Of a stretch of 64,000 bases of DNA, positions 25,752 to 34,640 are shown in pieces. Positions within the stretch are counted from its first letter, which is position 1, and each line of letters opens with the position of its first letter. Source of the DNA: an uncultured Spartobacteria bacterium (lineage in GTDB: Bacteria > Verrucomicrobiota > Verrucomicrobiia > Chthoniobacterales > Chthoniobacteraceae). The notes beneath the pieces were generated by a model. The model was not told the DNA's origin and searched no databases. It worked only from the letters and a program-made list of their open reading frames with translations. Location of the stretch: assembly GCA_903933715.1 (NCBI GenBank), contig CAIZLD010000056.1, positions 1 through 64,000 of the forward strand, read 5' to 3'. The position numbers and the translations under genes are program-made.

Positions 25752-26407
25752 AACGAATATTTTGACGGATCCAATGCGGCGGCGATTTCGGCAAAAACCT
25801 GGTCGGGGCTCTCCGCTGCACTCAAAGGCCAAAGCAGCCCCCGTTTTTGGTAATAGGCAACGAGCGGTTCGGTATTTTCGCGATATTCAACCAGCCGATG
25901 TTCGAGCACTTCGGGGGTATCATCGGCACGGCGGCCCAATGCGCCTCCGCATCCGGGGCAAACCGACTGTCCCGGGGCGAGATGCAAGTTAGCTGAAAAA
26001 CTTTGTCCGCATTGGCCGCAGGTCACGCGGTTCATCACGCGCTCGAAAATGGTTTCGTCGCTCACGTCGAAAAAGAAGACGATATCCAAGGCGGACCGCT
26101 TTTGGGAGACTGTTTTTTCCAAAGCCTCTGCCTGGACGAGTGTCCGGGGGAATCCGTCGAACACAAATTTGCGAGGATGCTCAGAGAGCCAACGACGGAC
26201 CAACTCAATCACGGTCGCGTCGGGAACCATGAAACCGTTACGGGTCAACCGTTCAGCTTCGATCCCGAGCGCGGTTTGCCGCCGGAGTTCTTCCCGTAAC
26301 ATTGCGCCGGGTGAAGCGGTTTCCAAACCAAAACGGGCCTTGATCTTCTGCGCCTGGGTTCCTTTTCCGGAAGCCGGCGGACCCAAAAGAACGATCCGCG
26401 TTTTCAC
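25748..26407 (-). CDS. adk: adenylate kinase
   Basis: A 219-aa enzyme balancing ATP, ADP and AMP. The P-loop is G-P-P-A-S-G-K-G-T-Q (about 8-17), and F-V-F-D-G-F-P-R-T is the AMP-binding motif. The LID carries four cysteines (C-G-Q-C and C-P-G-C), indicating a structural zinc as in Gram-positive-type enzymes. It directly abuts secY and overlaps map by 4 bp. Confidence 0.96.
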   Translation of the reverse strand: MKTRIVLLGPPASGKGTQAQKIKARFGLETASPGAMLREELRRQTALGIEAERLTRNGFMVPDATVIELVRRWLSEHPRKFVFDGFPRTLVQAEALEKTVSQKRSALDIVFFFDVSDETIFERVMNRVTCGQCGQSFSANLHLAPGQSVCPGCGGALGRRADDTPEVLEHRLVEYRENTEPLVAYYQKRGLLWPLSAAESPDQVFAEIAAALDPSKYSL

Positions 26408-27916
26408 CTAGCGATAGCCTTGAGCCAGGAAAATGACGACGGCAATAAGCACCAGGGCAGCCAAGGCAACGTAGGCCCAAAGCAACCCGCCTTGCTCGAC
26501 GGCTTCACCGAAACCGGACGGGCTGCGTTCAAAACGTCCCCGCAGACGGCCCTTGCGCAGGAATCCGTCGTAGTGGCGTTGAATGAGATGGGTCTCGACC
26601 TGGCGCATGGTATCGAGCACAACGCCGACCATAATCAGCAAGCTGGTGCCGCCGAAGAACGAGGCCGCCATGTAGGGAACGCCCAAAGCCCGGGACAACA
26701 ATTGGGGCAGAATGGCAATGATCGTGAGGAACACCGCCCCCGCAAAGGTCAGGCGGGTCATTGAAAAATCAAGGTAATCCGCCGTCGGCTTGCCGGGACG
26801 AACGCCGGGGATATAGCCGCCGTATTTTTTGAGGTCTTCGGCGATCTGCTGGGGCTGGAACTGTGTCGCCACCCAGAAATAGCTGAAGAAGAAAATCATC
26901 GCGCCGTAAACACAGTAGTGGACGGGGCCATCAACAAGGTTTTGGGCGATTTTCTGCGCCAGTTCACTCTGGCGAAGGAACGGAATCTGAACGATCTGCG
27001 ACGGGAACATCAGGAGCGCCTGACCGAAGATGATCGGCATGACACCCGCGTAGTTTACCTTCAAAGGCATGTATTGCGTGCCGCCGCCGGTCTGTTTGCG
27101 ACCGACCACGCGCTTGGCGTACTGGACAGCGATTTTACGCTGCGCCTGGGTGACGCAGATAACGGCAGCCACAACGAGTACGAAGAAAGCGATCATGGCC
27201 ACAAGCACCATCGGCTGCACTTGGCCCTGCTGCCCCTCCTCGGGGATGAAGGTACGCCAAACTTGGATCAAGCCGGCGGGCAGGCGGGCAACAATGCCGA
27301 TCGTAATGATCAGCGACATGCCGTTGCCAATGCCCCGCTCGGTGATTTGATCGCCGATCCACATCAGGAACATCGTCCCGGCGGTCAGCGTGATCACGGC
27401 TGAAAAGAGGAACCCAAACCCTTCATTGACCACCAAATGACGTCCGAGCCGGGCGATGGTTTGCTCAATGCCGGGCAGGAACGGGTTGGAAGCGGGATTC
27501 TGGAACGAAAGCGCAAGGGCGTAGCCTTGACCGATACAGAGGGCGATCGTCGCGTAGCGCGTGAACTGCATGATCTTTTGCCGTCCACCGTCTTCCTTCG
27601 AAAGCTTTGCCAGCTTCGGGATCACAGCCGTCAACAACTGCATCATAATCGATGCGCTGATGTACGGCATCACCCCCAGGGAAAATACCGCGCAGTTCTC
27701 CATGGCACCACCGCTGAAGAGATTGAAAAGAGCGGCAAAGCTGCCGCCCGCGGAATGTTTTGCCTCGAAATTAAACCAGGCATGAAGCACGGAGGCATCA
27801 ATCCCGGGACAGGTGACGGCCGCGCCAAGGCGCACCACCACCAGCAGGATCAACGTGAAGAGCACCCGATTCCGGAGTTCCGGAATCTTAAATGTGTTGG
27901 TAAAGGCCGAGATCAT
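26408..27916 (-). CDS. secY: preprotein translocase subunit SecY
   Basis: A 502-aa channel protein with ten expected membrane helices; longer than the E. coli protein (443 aa), mainly in periplasmic loops such as residues 40-70 and 145-170. The plug region is near A-V-F-S-L-G-V-M-P-Y-I-S-A-S-I. The cytoplasmic loop R-K-I-A-V-Q-Y-A-K-R-V-V-G-R-K is the ribosome-docking site. It follows rplO in the spc-type section and directly abuts adk. Confidence 0.96.
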   Translation of the reverse strand: MISAFTNTFKIPELRNRVLFTLILLVVVRLGAAVTCPGIDASVLHAWFNFEAKHSAGGSFAALFNLFSGGAMENCAVFSLGVMPYISASIMMQLLTAVIPKLAKLSKEDGGRQKIMQFTRYATIALCIGQGYALALSFQNPASNPFLPGIEQTIARLGRHLVVNEGFGFLFSAVITLTAGTMFLMWIGDQITERGIGNGMSLIITIGIVARLPAGLIQVWRTFIPEEGQQGQVQPMVLVAMIAFFVLVVAAVICVTQAQRKIAVQYAKRVVGRKQTGGGTQYMPLKVNYAGVMPIIFGQALLMFPSQIVQIPFLRQSELAQKIAQNLVDGPVHYCVYGAMIFFFSYFWVATQFQPQQIAEDLKKYGGYIPGVRPGKPTADYLDFSMTRLTFAGAVFLTIIAILPQLLSRALGVPYMAASFFGGTSLLIMVGVVLDTMRQVETHLIQRHYDGFLRKGRLRGRFERSPSGFGEAVEQGGLLWAYVALAALVLIAVVIFLAQGYR

Positions 27917-27934
27917 GCAAGCGAGATCCCCCGC

Positions 27935-28387
27935 TTACTGCGCCGCTGCAGCTTCCACGCTGCCGCCCGCATTTTTGATTTTTTCCACCGCCGCCGCGCT
28001 GACCTTGTCAACTGCAACGACTAATTTCTTGGTGAGATCTCCGTTGGCCAAAACCTTGACCGCTTCGTAGGGACGACGGATCAAATTTTTCTCCAAAAGC
28101 GACGCTTCATTGACAGTTGCGCCGTCTTCAAAAGCATTAAGCAGGCCGACGTTGACGGTCGCGTAGACGGTCTTGAAGGCGGTATTGTTGAAGCCGCGCT
28201 TAGGCAAACGCCGAATGAGCGGCATCTGGCCGCCTTCGAACCCGAGGCGGAGCGATCCACCCGAACGGGCTTTCTGGCCTTTGTGACCTTTGCCGGAAGT
28301 TTTACCGTGGCCGGAGCTTTCGCCGCATCCAAGACGCTTGACGCGATGTTTGGAGCCGGGACGAGGCTTTAATGTCTCAAGATTCAT
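27935..28387 (-). CDS. rplO: 50S ribosomal protein L15
   Basis: A 150-aa late-assembly large-subunit protein. The Gly/Lys-rich N-terminus (K-R-L-G-C-G-E-S-S-G-H-G-K-T-S-G-K-G-H-K) is diagnostic. It starts only 3 bp after rpsE; no rpmD (L30) lies between, unlike the usual rpsE-rpmD-rplO order. The Ala-rich C-terminus ends V-E-A-A-A-A-Q. Confidence 0.96.
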   Translation of the reverse strand: MNLETLKPRPGSKHRVKRLGCGESSGHGKTSGKGHKGQKARSGGSLRLGFEGGQMPLIRRLPKRGFNNTAFKTVYATVNVGLLNAFEDGATVNEASLLEKNLIRRPYEAVKVLANGDLTKKLVVAVDKVSAAAVEKIKNAGGSVEAAAAQ

Positions 28388-28390
28388 GGA

Positions 28391-28945
28391 TTAAGCAGGG
28401 ATGGCGACTTCCTTTTTGGAAGAGGAGATGCCGCGGATTTTGTAAATGTCTTCGCGCAAACGGAGCGATTTGAGGGCGGCGAGAGTCGCCTTGACGACGT
28501 TGGCGTGGTTGTTGGAACCCAACGATTTCGCCAGCACGTCTTTGATCCCCGCCGCTTCGATGACGGCGCGAACGCCGCCTCCCGCGATGATGCCGGTTCC
28601 GGGCGAGGCCGGACGCAGGAGCACCCGTCCGCCACCGAATTCGCCGACGGCTTCATGGGGAATTGTGTTATTGTGAATGGCCACGGCACCGAGATCTTTC
28701 TTGGCGGCGTCGGAAGCTTTGCGAATGGCTTCGGAGACCTCGTTGGCCTTGCCGAATCCGTAGCCGACTTTGCCGGCTTTATTGCCCGTTACGATCAGGG
28801 CGCTAAAGCTAAAGCGACGGCCACCTTTGACGACCTTGGCGCAACGATTGATGAAGACCACCTTTTCGGTAAGATCCGACTTGGGCTCGTTGTCGCGATT
28901 GCGGTCGCCGCGACGGTCGTTTCTGCGTTGATTGGGAGCTGCCAT
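28391..28945 (-). CDS. rpsE: 30S ribosomal protein S5
   Basis: A 184-aa protein with a double-stranded RNA-binding-like fold, involved in decoding accuracy. The motif [13 protein letters not shown] is at about 38-50, and [10 protein letters not shown] is conserved. The N-terminal 25 residues are Arg/Asn/Asp-rich ([12 protein letters not shown]) and longer than in E. coli. Confidence 0.97.
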   Translation of the reverse strand: MAAPNQRRNDRRGDRNRDNEPKSDLTEKVVFINRCAKVVKGGRRFSFSALIVTGNKAGKVGYGFGKANEVSEAIRKASDAAKKDLGAVAIHNNTIPHEAVGEFGGGRVLLRPASPGTGIIAGGGVRAVIEAAGIKDVLAKSLGSNNHANVVKATLAALKSLRLREDIYKIRGISSSKKEVAIPA

Positions 28946-28947
28946 AA

Positions 28948-29304
28948 TTAGAATTCTAGTCCGGCTTCACGCGCGGCATCGGCCAGCGCCTTGATTTTGC
29001 CATGGTATTGGAAACCACCGCGATCGAATACGACTTTGCTGACCTTGGCGCTCTTGCTGCGCTCTGCGACCAGTTTGCCGATGGTGATTGCCGTGGCGCA
29101 GTTGGCGCGCAGGGATTTGTCCCCTTCCAGGCTCTTTTCAGTGGTGGCGGCGGCCGCCAGGGTGCGCCCGGCAACGTCGTCAATCACTTGGGCATAAATG
29201 TTCTTGCCCGAAAAGTGGACTGCCAACCGGGGACGTTCTGCCGTGCCGGTGATCCGCTTGCGGAGCCGAGCATGGCGCATTTTAATTTTTTCCAGAGAAG
29301 CCAT
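28948..29304 (-). CDS. rplR: 50S ribosomal protein L18
   Basis: A 118-aa 5S rRNA-binding protein. [18 protein letters not shown] is the conserved core and [10 protein letters not shown] lies near the C-terminus. It lies 6 bp after rplF and 2 bp before rpsE. Confidence 0.97.
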   Translation of the reverse strand: MASLEKIKMRHARLRKRITGTAERPRLAVHFSGKNIYAQVIDDVAGRTLAAAATTEKSLEGDKSLRANCATAITIGKLVAERSKSAKVSKVVFDRGGFQYHGKIKALADAAREAGLEF

Positions 29305-29310
29305 ACGAAA

Positions 29311-29850
29311 TTATTGAACGGTTTTACCTTCCTTGCGGACGATTTGTTCCCCGGCGTAACGCACACCCTTGCCCTTGTAAGGTTCTGGCGGATAATACGC
29401 GCGGATATCTGCCGCGACCTGACCGACAACTTTTTTGTCGATCCCTTCGATCTTGATTTTGGTGTTTTCGGCGACGGTGATCTTGATCCCTTCAGGGATT
29501 GGGAAAAGCACCGGGTGTGAAAATCCGAGGCTCAGGTTAAGCACCTTGCCTTGGAGAGCGGCTTTGAAGCCGACCCCCTGGATTTCGAGATCCTTGACGA
29601 ATCCTGCGGAAACGCCGACCACCATGTTGGCGACCAGGGCGCGGGAAAGTCCGTGAAGGGCGCGCACGCTGCGGAGTTCGCTGGCGCGCTCGACGACAAT
29701 CGATGAGTTTTCGATCCGGGCGCTGATCTGCTTGGGAAGCGTCCATTCGAGTTTGCCTTTGGGCCCCTCGACTTTAACCCCGCCTTCCGGCGAGACGGCG
29801 ACCTTTACCGAAGTCGGCAGATCAATGATTTTTTTTCCAATTCGCGACAT
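29311..29850 (-). CDS. rplF: 50S ribosomal protein L6
   Basis: A 179-aa two-domain protein near the factor-binding region. It starts M-S-R-I-G-K-K and ends with P-E-P-Y-K-G-K-G-V-R-Y, the L6 signature near the C-terminus. This start is one of the few in the cluster with a visible Shine-Dalgarno-like GAGGAAA. Confidence 0.97.
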   Translation of the reverse strand: MSRIGKKIIDLPTSVKVAVSPEGGVKVEGPKGKLEWTLPKQISARIENSSIVVERASELRSVRALHGLSRALVANMVVGVSAGFVKDLEIQGVGFKAALQGKVLNLSLGFSHPVLFPIPEGIKITVAENTKIKIEGIDKKVVGQVAADIRAYYPPEPYKGKGVRYAGEQIVRKEGKTVQ

Positions 29851-29865
29851 ACAAATTTCCTCGGA

Positions 29866-30264
29866 TTACCAAACGTAGGCGAGCAATTCGCCGCCGACAT
29901 TTTGTTTTTTAGCTTCGCGGCCCGTAAGAATCCCCCGGGGCGTGGAGAGGATGGAAATCCCGAGTCCGCCGAGCACGCGCGGAATTTCTTGGGAACCGAC
30001 ATAACGGCGAAGGCCGGGCTTGCTGACCCGCTTCAGACCGGTGATGGCCGGGGTGCGGTTGACAAACTTGTTCGCAATTCGAATTTCAGGGAAAGCGCCC
30101 TTGGTGTCGATTTCGTAGCCTGCGATGTACCCTTCCTGCTTGAGGATTCGGGCAATCTCGACTTTGACCTTGGAGTAAGGGGCGTTGGTTTCAGCTTTTT
30201 TCGCCACCGCGCTGTTGCGCAGACGCGTGAGGAAATCGGCAATGGGATCGGACAGTTGGCTCAT
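29866..30264 (-). CDS. rpsH: 30S ribosomal protein S8
   Basis: A 132-aa 16S-binding protein; D-P-I-A-D-F-L-T-R-L-R-N-S is the N-terminal signature and S-T-P-R-G-I-L-T-G-R-E-A the C-terminal one. It starts 8 bp after rplE; rpsN (S14), normally between rplE and rpsH, is absent. Confidence 0.97.
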   Translation of the reverse strand: MSQLSDPIADFLTRLRNSAVAKKAETNAPYSKVKVEIARILKQEGYIAGYEIDTKGAFPEIRIANKFVNRTPAITGLKRVSKPGLRRYVGSQEIPRVLGGLGISILSTPRGILTGREAKKQNVGGELLAYVW

Positions 30265-30272
30265 ATCAGTAA

Positions 30273-30848
30273 TTAGGCGGCCGCACTACCGGCAGGTTTC
30301 TTCGCCTTATCGGTGAAGGGAACCCCCAGTTCGACCAGCAACGCCTTGGCCTCTGCGTTATTCTTGGCGCTGGTAACGATTGTAATATCAAACCCGACGT
30401 TTCTTTTGATTTTGTCGAGTTCCACTTCAGGGAAAATACTCTGGTCGGTTACGCCCAGTGTATAGTTGCCCTGACCGTCAAATGCTTTGGGCGAGATGCC
30501 GCGAAAATCGCGAATCCGCGGGAGCGCGGTCTTGATGAGACGCTCCAGAAATTCATACATCCGGGCTCCACGCAGGGTGACTTTGGCGCCGATCGCCTGT
30601 TTGTCGCGCAGCTTGAAGTTGGAAATGCTCTTTTTGGCGCGGGTTTCCGAAGGTTTCTGCCCGGTGATGAGCGAAAGCTCAGCCTTGGCGTCTTCGAGAG
30701 CCTGTTTGACGTCGGAGGACGATCCAACGCAGGTGTTCACGACCACCTTTTTGATCGCTGGAATCTGATGCAGGTTCGAGTAGCCAAGCTTCTCTTTGAG
30801 CGCCGGGATGACCCGTTCCTTATAGTCTGTGTAAAATTCTACTGCCAT
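30273..30848 (-). CDS. rplE: 50S ribosomal protein L5
   Basis: A 191-aa 5S rRNA-binding protein contacting P-site tRNA. Conserved blocks are S-N-L-H-Q-I-P-A-I-K-K-V-V-V-N, T-G-Q-K-P and R-D-F-R-G-I-S-P-K-A-F-D-G-Q-G-N-Y. It has a short Lys/Ala-rich tail (K-P-A-G-S-A-A-A). Confidence 0.97.
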   Translation of the reverse strand: MAVEFYTDYKERVIPALKEKLGYSNLHQIPAIKKVVVNTCVGSSSDVKQALEDAKAELSLITGQKPSETRAKKSISNFKLRDKQAIGAKVTLRGARMYEFLERLIKTALPRIRDFRGISPKAFDGQGNYTLGVTDQSIFPEVELDKIKRNVGFDITIVTSAKNNAEAKALLVELGVPFTDKAKKPAGSAAA

Positions 30849-30860
30849 ATGCTAAATCGG

Positions 30861-31130
30861 CTAGGATGCCGCCTTCCCTTTCTTTGCCTCTTTCTTCACC
30901 TTCTCGACGACCTTTACGTTGGAAACCTGAATGGGCCCTTCGCGTTCGATGATCGCTCCCTGGGGGCGGTCCTGGGATTTGCGGGTGTGCTTTTTGATCA
31001 AGCGCACGCCTTCGACGAGCACTTGGCTTTTTTTGGAGAGAACCTGGAGGACTTTCCCGGTCGCGCCTTTATGGTTGCCGGAAATGACCTCGATTTGGTC
31101 GCCCTTCTTAACGTGAAATTTCTGGATCAT
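30861..31130 (-). CDS. rplX: 50S ribosomal protein L24
   Basis: An 89-aa assembly-initiator protein with the KOW motif ([20 protein letters not shown]). It overlaps the end of rplN by 4 bp. Confidence 0.96.
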   Translation of the reverse strand: MIQKFHVKKGDQIEVISGNHKGATGKVLQVLSKKSQVLVEGVRLIKKHTRKSQDRPQGAIIEREGPIQVSNVKVVEKVKKEAKKGKAAS

Positions 31131-31492
31131 AGTACTTCGGGAGCGAGTGAAACGATCTTCATGAAATTGCGTTCGCGCAGTTCGCGAGCGACGGGGCCGA
31201 AGATACGGGTGCCACGCGGATTGAGATCTTTGTCGATGATGACGATGGCGTTGTTGTCGAAGCGGAGGTACGAACCGTCTTCACGGCGCACCGGTTGCCG
31301 GGTCCTGACCACAACGGCACGGACGACGTCCCCTTTCTTGACGGTTCCACCGTGTGAGGCTTCGCGGATGTGGGCGGTGATGATGTCGCCTACGCGGGCA
31401 AATTTGGTCGGCTTGCCGATGACGCCGATCATCTTGGCCATGCGGGCGCCTGTGTTATCGGCTACGTCGATTCTGGTACGGATCTGGAGCAT
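31127..31492 (-). CDS. rplN: 50S ribosomal protein L14
   Basis: A 121-aa protein at the intersubunit bridge. It starts [28 protein letters not shown] is the conserved C-terminal block. Confidence 0.97.
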   Translation of the reverse strand: MLQIRTRIDVADNTGARMAKMIGVIGKPTKFARVGDIITAHIREASHGGTVKKGDVVRAVVVRTRQPVRREDGSYLRFDNNAIVIIDKDLNPRGTRIFGPVARELRERNFMKIVSLAPEVL

Positions 31493-31518
31493 ATTGCTAA
31501 AGGGATGGCGAGATTACA

Positions 31519-31797
31519 CTAATGCTTAAGGATTTCAACAATCCTCCAGCATTTTAATTTGCTGATGGGACGCGTCTCCATGATGCGGACGGTATCGCCC
31601 ACTTGTGCCTTGTTTTCCTCGTCGTGAGCATGGAATTTCTTCACTTGCTTGACGATTTTGCCAAATTTGGCATGCGGCACGCGCGTTACCGTCTCGATGA
31701 CGGCTGTTTTGTTCATCTTGCTGGAAACCACCTGCCCGACGCGGGTCTTGCGCAAATTGCGGGCAGCTTGGGTCGCTTCTGTTTGATTCTCAGTCAT
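31519..31797 (-). CDS. rpsQ: 30S ribosomal protein S17
   Basis: A 92-aa OB-fold 16S-binding protein. R-K-T-R-V-G-Q-V-V-S-S-K-M-N-K-T is the N-terminal signature and G-D-T-V-R-I-M-E-T-R-P-I-S-K the C-terminal one. Confidence 0.96.
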   Translation of the reverse strand: MTENQTEATQAARNLRKTRVGQVVSSKMNKTAVIETVTRVPHAKFGKIVKQVKKFHAHDEENKAQVGDTVRIMETRPISKLKCWRIVEILKH

Positions 31798-31809
31798 TTG
31801 GCTTGTGGC

Positions 31810-32007
31810 TTAGGCCGTCTGGCCGCTGCGCTGGGATAGGACCGTTTCAACGCGGGCGATCTCGCGGCGGATCTCACGGATCTGGCTCGGTTTTTCGAGT
31901 TGACCGGTCTGCTGTTGGAGCCGGAGGTTAAAACTCTCCTGGTTGAGTTCGCGTTTGCGGGCTTGGAGCTCGTCAACGCTCAGTTCTTTGATTTCTTTGA
32001 TCTTCAT
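31810..32007 (-). CDS. rpmC: 50S ribosomal protein L29
   Basis: A 65-aa helical protein at the polypeptide exit. The typical features E-L-N-Q-E-S-F-N-L-R-L-Q-Q-Q-T-G-Q-L and R-R-E-I-A-R-V-E-T are present. Confidence 0.95.
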   Translation of the reverse strand: MKIKEIKELSVDELQARKRELNQESFNLRLQQQTGQLEKPSQIREIRREIARVETVLSQRSGQTA

Positions 32008-32017
32008 ACCAGGTAAA

Positions 32018-32449
32018 TTATGCGGCGGCGGGTGCGACGCGGTGACGGGTCAGGAATTTGGTGCGAATCGGAAGTTTCGTGGCGGCCAAGCGAAGGGATT
32101 CGCGGGCGACGGTTTCCGAAATTCCGTCCAATTCAAAAAGAATATTGCCGGGGCGAACGACAGCCACCCAGTATTCGGGCTGGCCTTTGCCTTTACCCAT
32201 TCGGGTCTCCGGCGGGCGGGCGGTCACCGATTTGTCCGGGAACACGCGGATCCAGAGTTTGCCTTTGCGTTTCATGTTGCGGGTGAGCGCAACACGGGCG
32301 GCTTCGATCTGGGTGTTGGTGATCCAGGCGCGCTCCAGGGTTTGCAGCGCGTAAGCCCCAAAATCAATGGTCACGTTGCGGGAAGCAACTCCGGTGCGGC
32401 TACCCCGCTGCGTCTTCCGGTACTTCACGCGTTTTGGCATCAATGGCAT
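32018..32449 (-). CDS. rplP: 50S ribosomal protein L16
   Basis: A 143-aa protein near the peptidyl-transferase centre and A-site tRNA. It starts [26 protein letters not shown] is the diagnostic block. A GAGGAG sequence precedes its start. It lies 40 bp after rpsC. Confidence 0.97.
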   Translation of the reverse strand: MPLMPKRVKYRKTQRGSRTGVASRNVTIDFGAYALQTLERAWITNTQIEAARVALTRNMKRKGKLWIRVFPDKSVTARPPETRMGKGKGQPEYWVAVVRPGNILFELDGISETVARESLRLAATKLPIRTKFLTRHRVAPAAA

Positions 32450-32489
32450 AGTGAGTCTCCTCTAAAAATGGGTTGCGAAAAGTTTCGGG

Positions 32490-33149
32490 TTAGGCGCTTT
32501 TCGCGGGTTGGGCTTCAACCGGCGCGGCCTCGGGCTTGCAGAGCCAAACCTTGATGCCGATTTTTCCGTAAACGGTATTGGCTTCAGAGAAGCCGTAGTC
32601 GATCGGGGTGCGCAGGGTGTGAAGCGGCACTTTCCCTTCATGATAACGCTCGGCGCGGGAGATTTCAGCCCCGCCCAAACGACCGGCGCAACGGACTTTG
32701 ATTCCCATCGCTCCGAAGTCCATGGTGGTCTGGACCGCTTTTTTCATGGCTCGGCGGAAGGAGATGCGGCGTTCGATTTGAAGGGCGATGTTTTCGGAAA
32801 CCAACTGGGCGTCGAGTTCAGGAGTCTTGATTTCCTGGATGTCGATTTTGACCTGTTTGCCACCAGACATGGTGCCGATTTCTTCGGTCATCTTCTCAAT
32901 CTCGGAACCTTTGCGGCCAATCACGATGCCGGGGCGCGCGGTGAAGATGGTGACGCGAAGGCTGTTCCAGGCGCGCTCGATCACGATCTTGGCGACAGCG
33001 GCTTGGGCCAGCTTCTTTTTGACGTGATTGCGGATTTTCAGATCCGCATGGAGGAATTCCGGGAAATCCTTCGGTGAGGCATACCACCGTGAGCGCCAGT
33101 CGCGGTTGAGGGCGAGGCGATAGCCGATTGGATTAACTTTCTGACCCAT
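32490..33149 (-). CDS. rpsC: 30S ribosomal protein S3
   Basis: A 219-aa mRNA-entry protein with helicase function. The N-terminus is [11 protein letters not shown]; the KH-2 domain has V-I-G-R-K-G-S-E-I. The Ala/Pro/Glu-rich C-terminal tail is [10 protein letters not shown]. The start is joined to the rplV stop as TAA-TTT-ATG. Confidence 0.97.
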   Translation of the reverse strand: MGQKVNPIGYRLALNRDWRSRWYASPKDFPEFLHADLKIRNHVKKKLAQAAVAKIVIERAWNSLRVTIFTARPGIVIGRKGSEIEKMTEEIGTMSGGKQVKIDIQEIKTPELDAQLVSENIALQIERRISFRRAMKKAVQTTMDFGAMGIKVRCAGRLGGAEISRAERYHEGKVPLHTLRTPIDYGFSEANTVYGKIGIKVWLCKPEAAPVEAQPAKSA

Positions 33150-33152
33150 AAA

Positions 33153-33548
33153 TTATTTACTCCCCTTCGTAGCTGCTTTGGCGGCGGTTTTTTTGGCGCC
33201 GCGCTTGGAAATTTCGATCTCGTCGGTCAGCACGATGCGGATGTGCGAGGAGCGCTTGAGAATCGGTCCGGCGCTGCCGCGGGCTTTGGGCTGAAACCGC
33301 TTGGCTGTCGGGCCTTCGCCCACCATCGCTTCTTTAACGACGAGGGTATCGGCACGCAAATTGGCGTTGTTCTCGGCGTTTGCGATGGCGCTTTTGAGCG
33401 TCTTTGCAACCATCACCGCGGCCTTCTTGGGGCTGAACGCGAGGAGGTCGAGAGCGCTCGCGGCCGGCAAGCCCTGGATTTCACGCGTCACTTCCCGGGC
33501 TTTGAAAGCCGAGATATGCGCATATTTGTATGTCGATAGGATCTGCAT
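33153..33548 (-). CDS. rplV: 50S ribosomal protein L22
   Basis: A 131-aa protein lining the exit tunnel. K-A-R-E-V-T-R-E-I-Q-G is near the N-terminus and the tunnel loop is R-F-Q-P-K-A-R-G-S-A-G-P. In E. coli it follows rpsS directly; here a secreted coiled-coil gene separates the two. The Lys/Ala tail ends K-A-A-T-K-G-S-K. Confidence 0.97.
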   Translation of the reverse strand: MQILSTYKYAHISAFKAREVTREIQGLPAASALDLLAFSPKKAAVMVAKTLKSAIANAENNANLRADTLVVKEAMVGEGPTAKRFQPKARGSAGPILKRSSHIRIVLTDEIEISKRGAKKTAAKAATKGSK

Positions 33549-33560
33549 GTTAGTTAAACT

Positions 33561-34355
33561 TTACTGGGTCTCCACCATCAGGCGGTCACCCACTTTAATT
33601 TTATTCTTCTCCGAATCCAGACTTTGTATCACTGCTCCGCAAATTTTTTCCCGAACGTCGACGACTCTCACGGTTCCGATGATGTGATCATCCCGAACCA
33701 CTTTGAATGGCATCCCGATCCGAACTCCCTGGCGGCTTCCCATGTTGGCGACCACTAAGGAGAGTTCCTCTTTAATGCTCACGACCATGCCGTTGGTTAG
33801 TGTTCCTTCGCCTGGCGCCTTTTTTGCGTCGGGTCCGGATTGGCTCCCCGGAATCCCGAGGGCCTCGGAGACGCTTCTCAACCGGGCTTCGAGGGCGAGC
33901 CGTGCCTGGGCGTCGTCGGTTGTCGCCACTTTAGTGTAACGCAAAACCGCCTCGCTCAACTGCACCAGTTCGTCCGCGAGCTTGTCTTTCTCGCTTTGAA
34001 CGAGTTGGAGATCGCGCACTGCCTTGAGGAGCCGTTGCTCAAGCTTCTCTTTGTCGCCGCTGAGTCCTTCGACTCCGAGCGCCGCCATTCGCTGCTTAAG
34101 CTCCGCCACCTCCCGCCGGAATACTTCGGCCTCGCTGTTGGAGACAGCCAGGCTTTCGGTGAGCGATTTGATCGCTTCTTGCGCTTCCGCCAATTGCCGC
34201 TTGAGAACTTTGTTCTCCGCCACAACCGTCGCAAGCGTCACCTTTGCTTCCGATACTTCTATGTCTGAATCTGAGAAAGAACTACCCTCAATGGCAGCCA
34301 ACCCTCTTGTTAGCGCCAGTATCACCACGCCTGCCGTTAGAGCAGGACGCAGCAT
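33561..34355 (-). CDS. secreted coiled-coil protein inserted in the S10 ribosomal operon
   Basis: A 264-aa protein that is not ribosomal. Residues 1-21 look like a signal peptide (L-R-P-A-L-T-A-G-V-V-I-L-A-L then A-A cleavage region). Residues about 38-165 are a long heptad-rich coiled coil (for example E-N-K-V-L-K-R-Q-L-A-E-A-Q-E). A linker with P-G-E-G leads to a beta-rich C-terminal domain (186-262) with N-M-G-S-R-Q-G-V-R-I-G-M-P-F-K-V and a final V-G-D-R-L-M-V. That G-x3-G-V-x2-G pattern resembles FlgT-C/MreC-like beta domains. It sits 3 bp after rpsS and 12 bp before rplV on the same strand. Function unknown; I know of no ribosomal role for such a protein. Confidence 0.85.
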   Translation of the reverse strand: MLRPALTAGVVILALTRGLAAIEGSSFSDSDIEVSEAKVTLATVVAENKVLKRQLAEAQEAIKSLTESLAVSNSEAEVFRREVAELKQRMAALGVEGLSGDKEKLEQRLLKAVRDLQLVQSEKDKLADELVQLSEAVLRYTKVATTDDAQARLALEARLRSVSEALGIPGSQSGPDAKKAPGEGTLTNGMVVSIKEELSLVVANMGSRQGVRIGMPFKVVRDDHIIGTVRVVDVREKICGAVIQSLDSEKNKIKVGDRLMVETQ

Positions 34356-34358
34356 AAA

Positions 34359-34637
34359 TTATTTGGTTACTTTGGCGGTGTGCGCCCCGTGTTTCTTGAA
34401 CACGCGGGTCGGCGAAAATTCGCCGAGCTTGTGACCGACCATGTTTTCAGTCACGAACACCGAGTTAAAAATTTTCCCGTTATGGACGAGGAACGTGTGT
34501 CCCACGAAGTCCGGCGTGATCATCGAGGCGCGCGACCAAGTCTTGATCGGCTTCTTGACTCCGGCTGCTGCCATCTTATCGATTTTCTCGAGCAGATGAA
34601 GCTCTACGTACGGCCCTTTTTTAAGTGATCTTCCCAT
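34359..34637 (-). CDS. rpsS: 30S ribosomal protein S19
   Basis: A 92-aa small-subunit head protein. It starts [28 protein letters not shown] is diagnostic. Its stop is joined to the inserted coiled-coil gene as TAA-TTT-ATG. Confidence 0.97.
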   Translation of the reverse strand: MGRSLKKGPYVELHLLEKIDKMAAAGVKKPIKTWSRASMITPDFVGHTFLVHNGKIFNSVFVTENMVGHKLGEFSPTRVFKKHGAHTAKVTK

Positions 34638-34640
34638 ATG

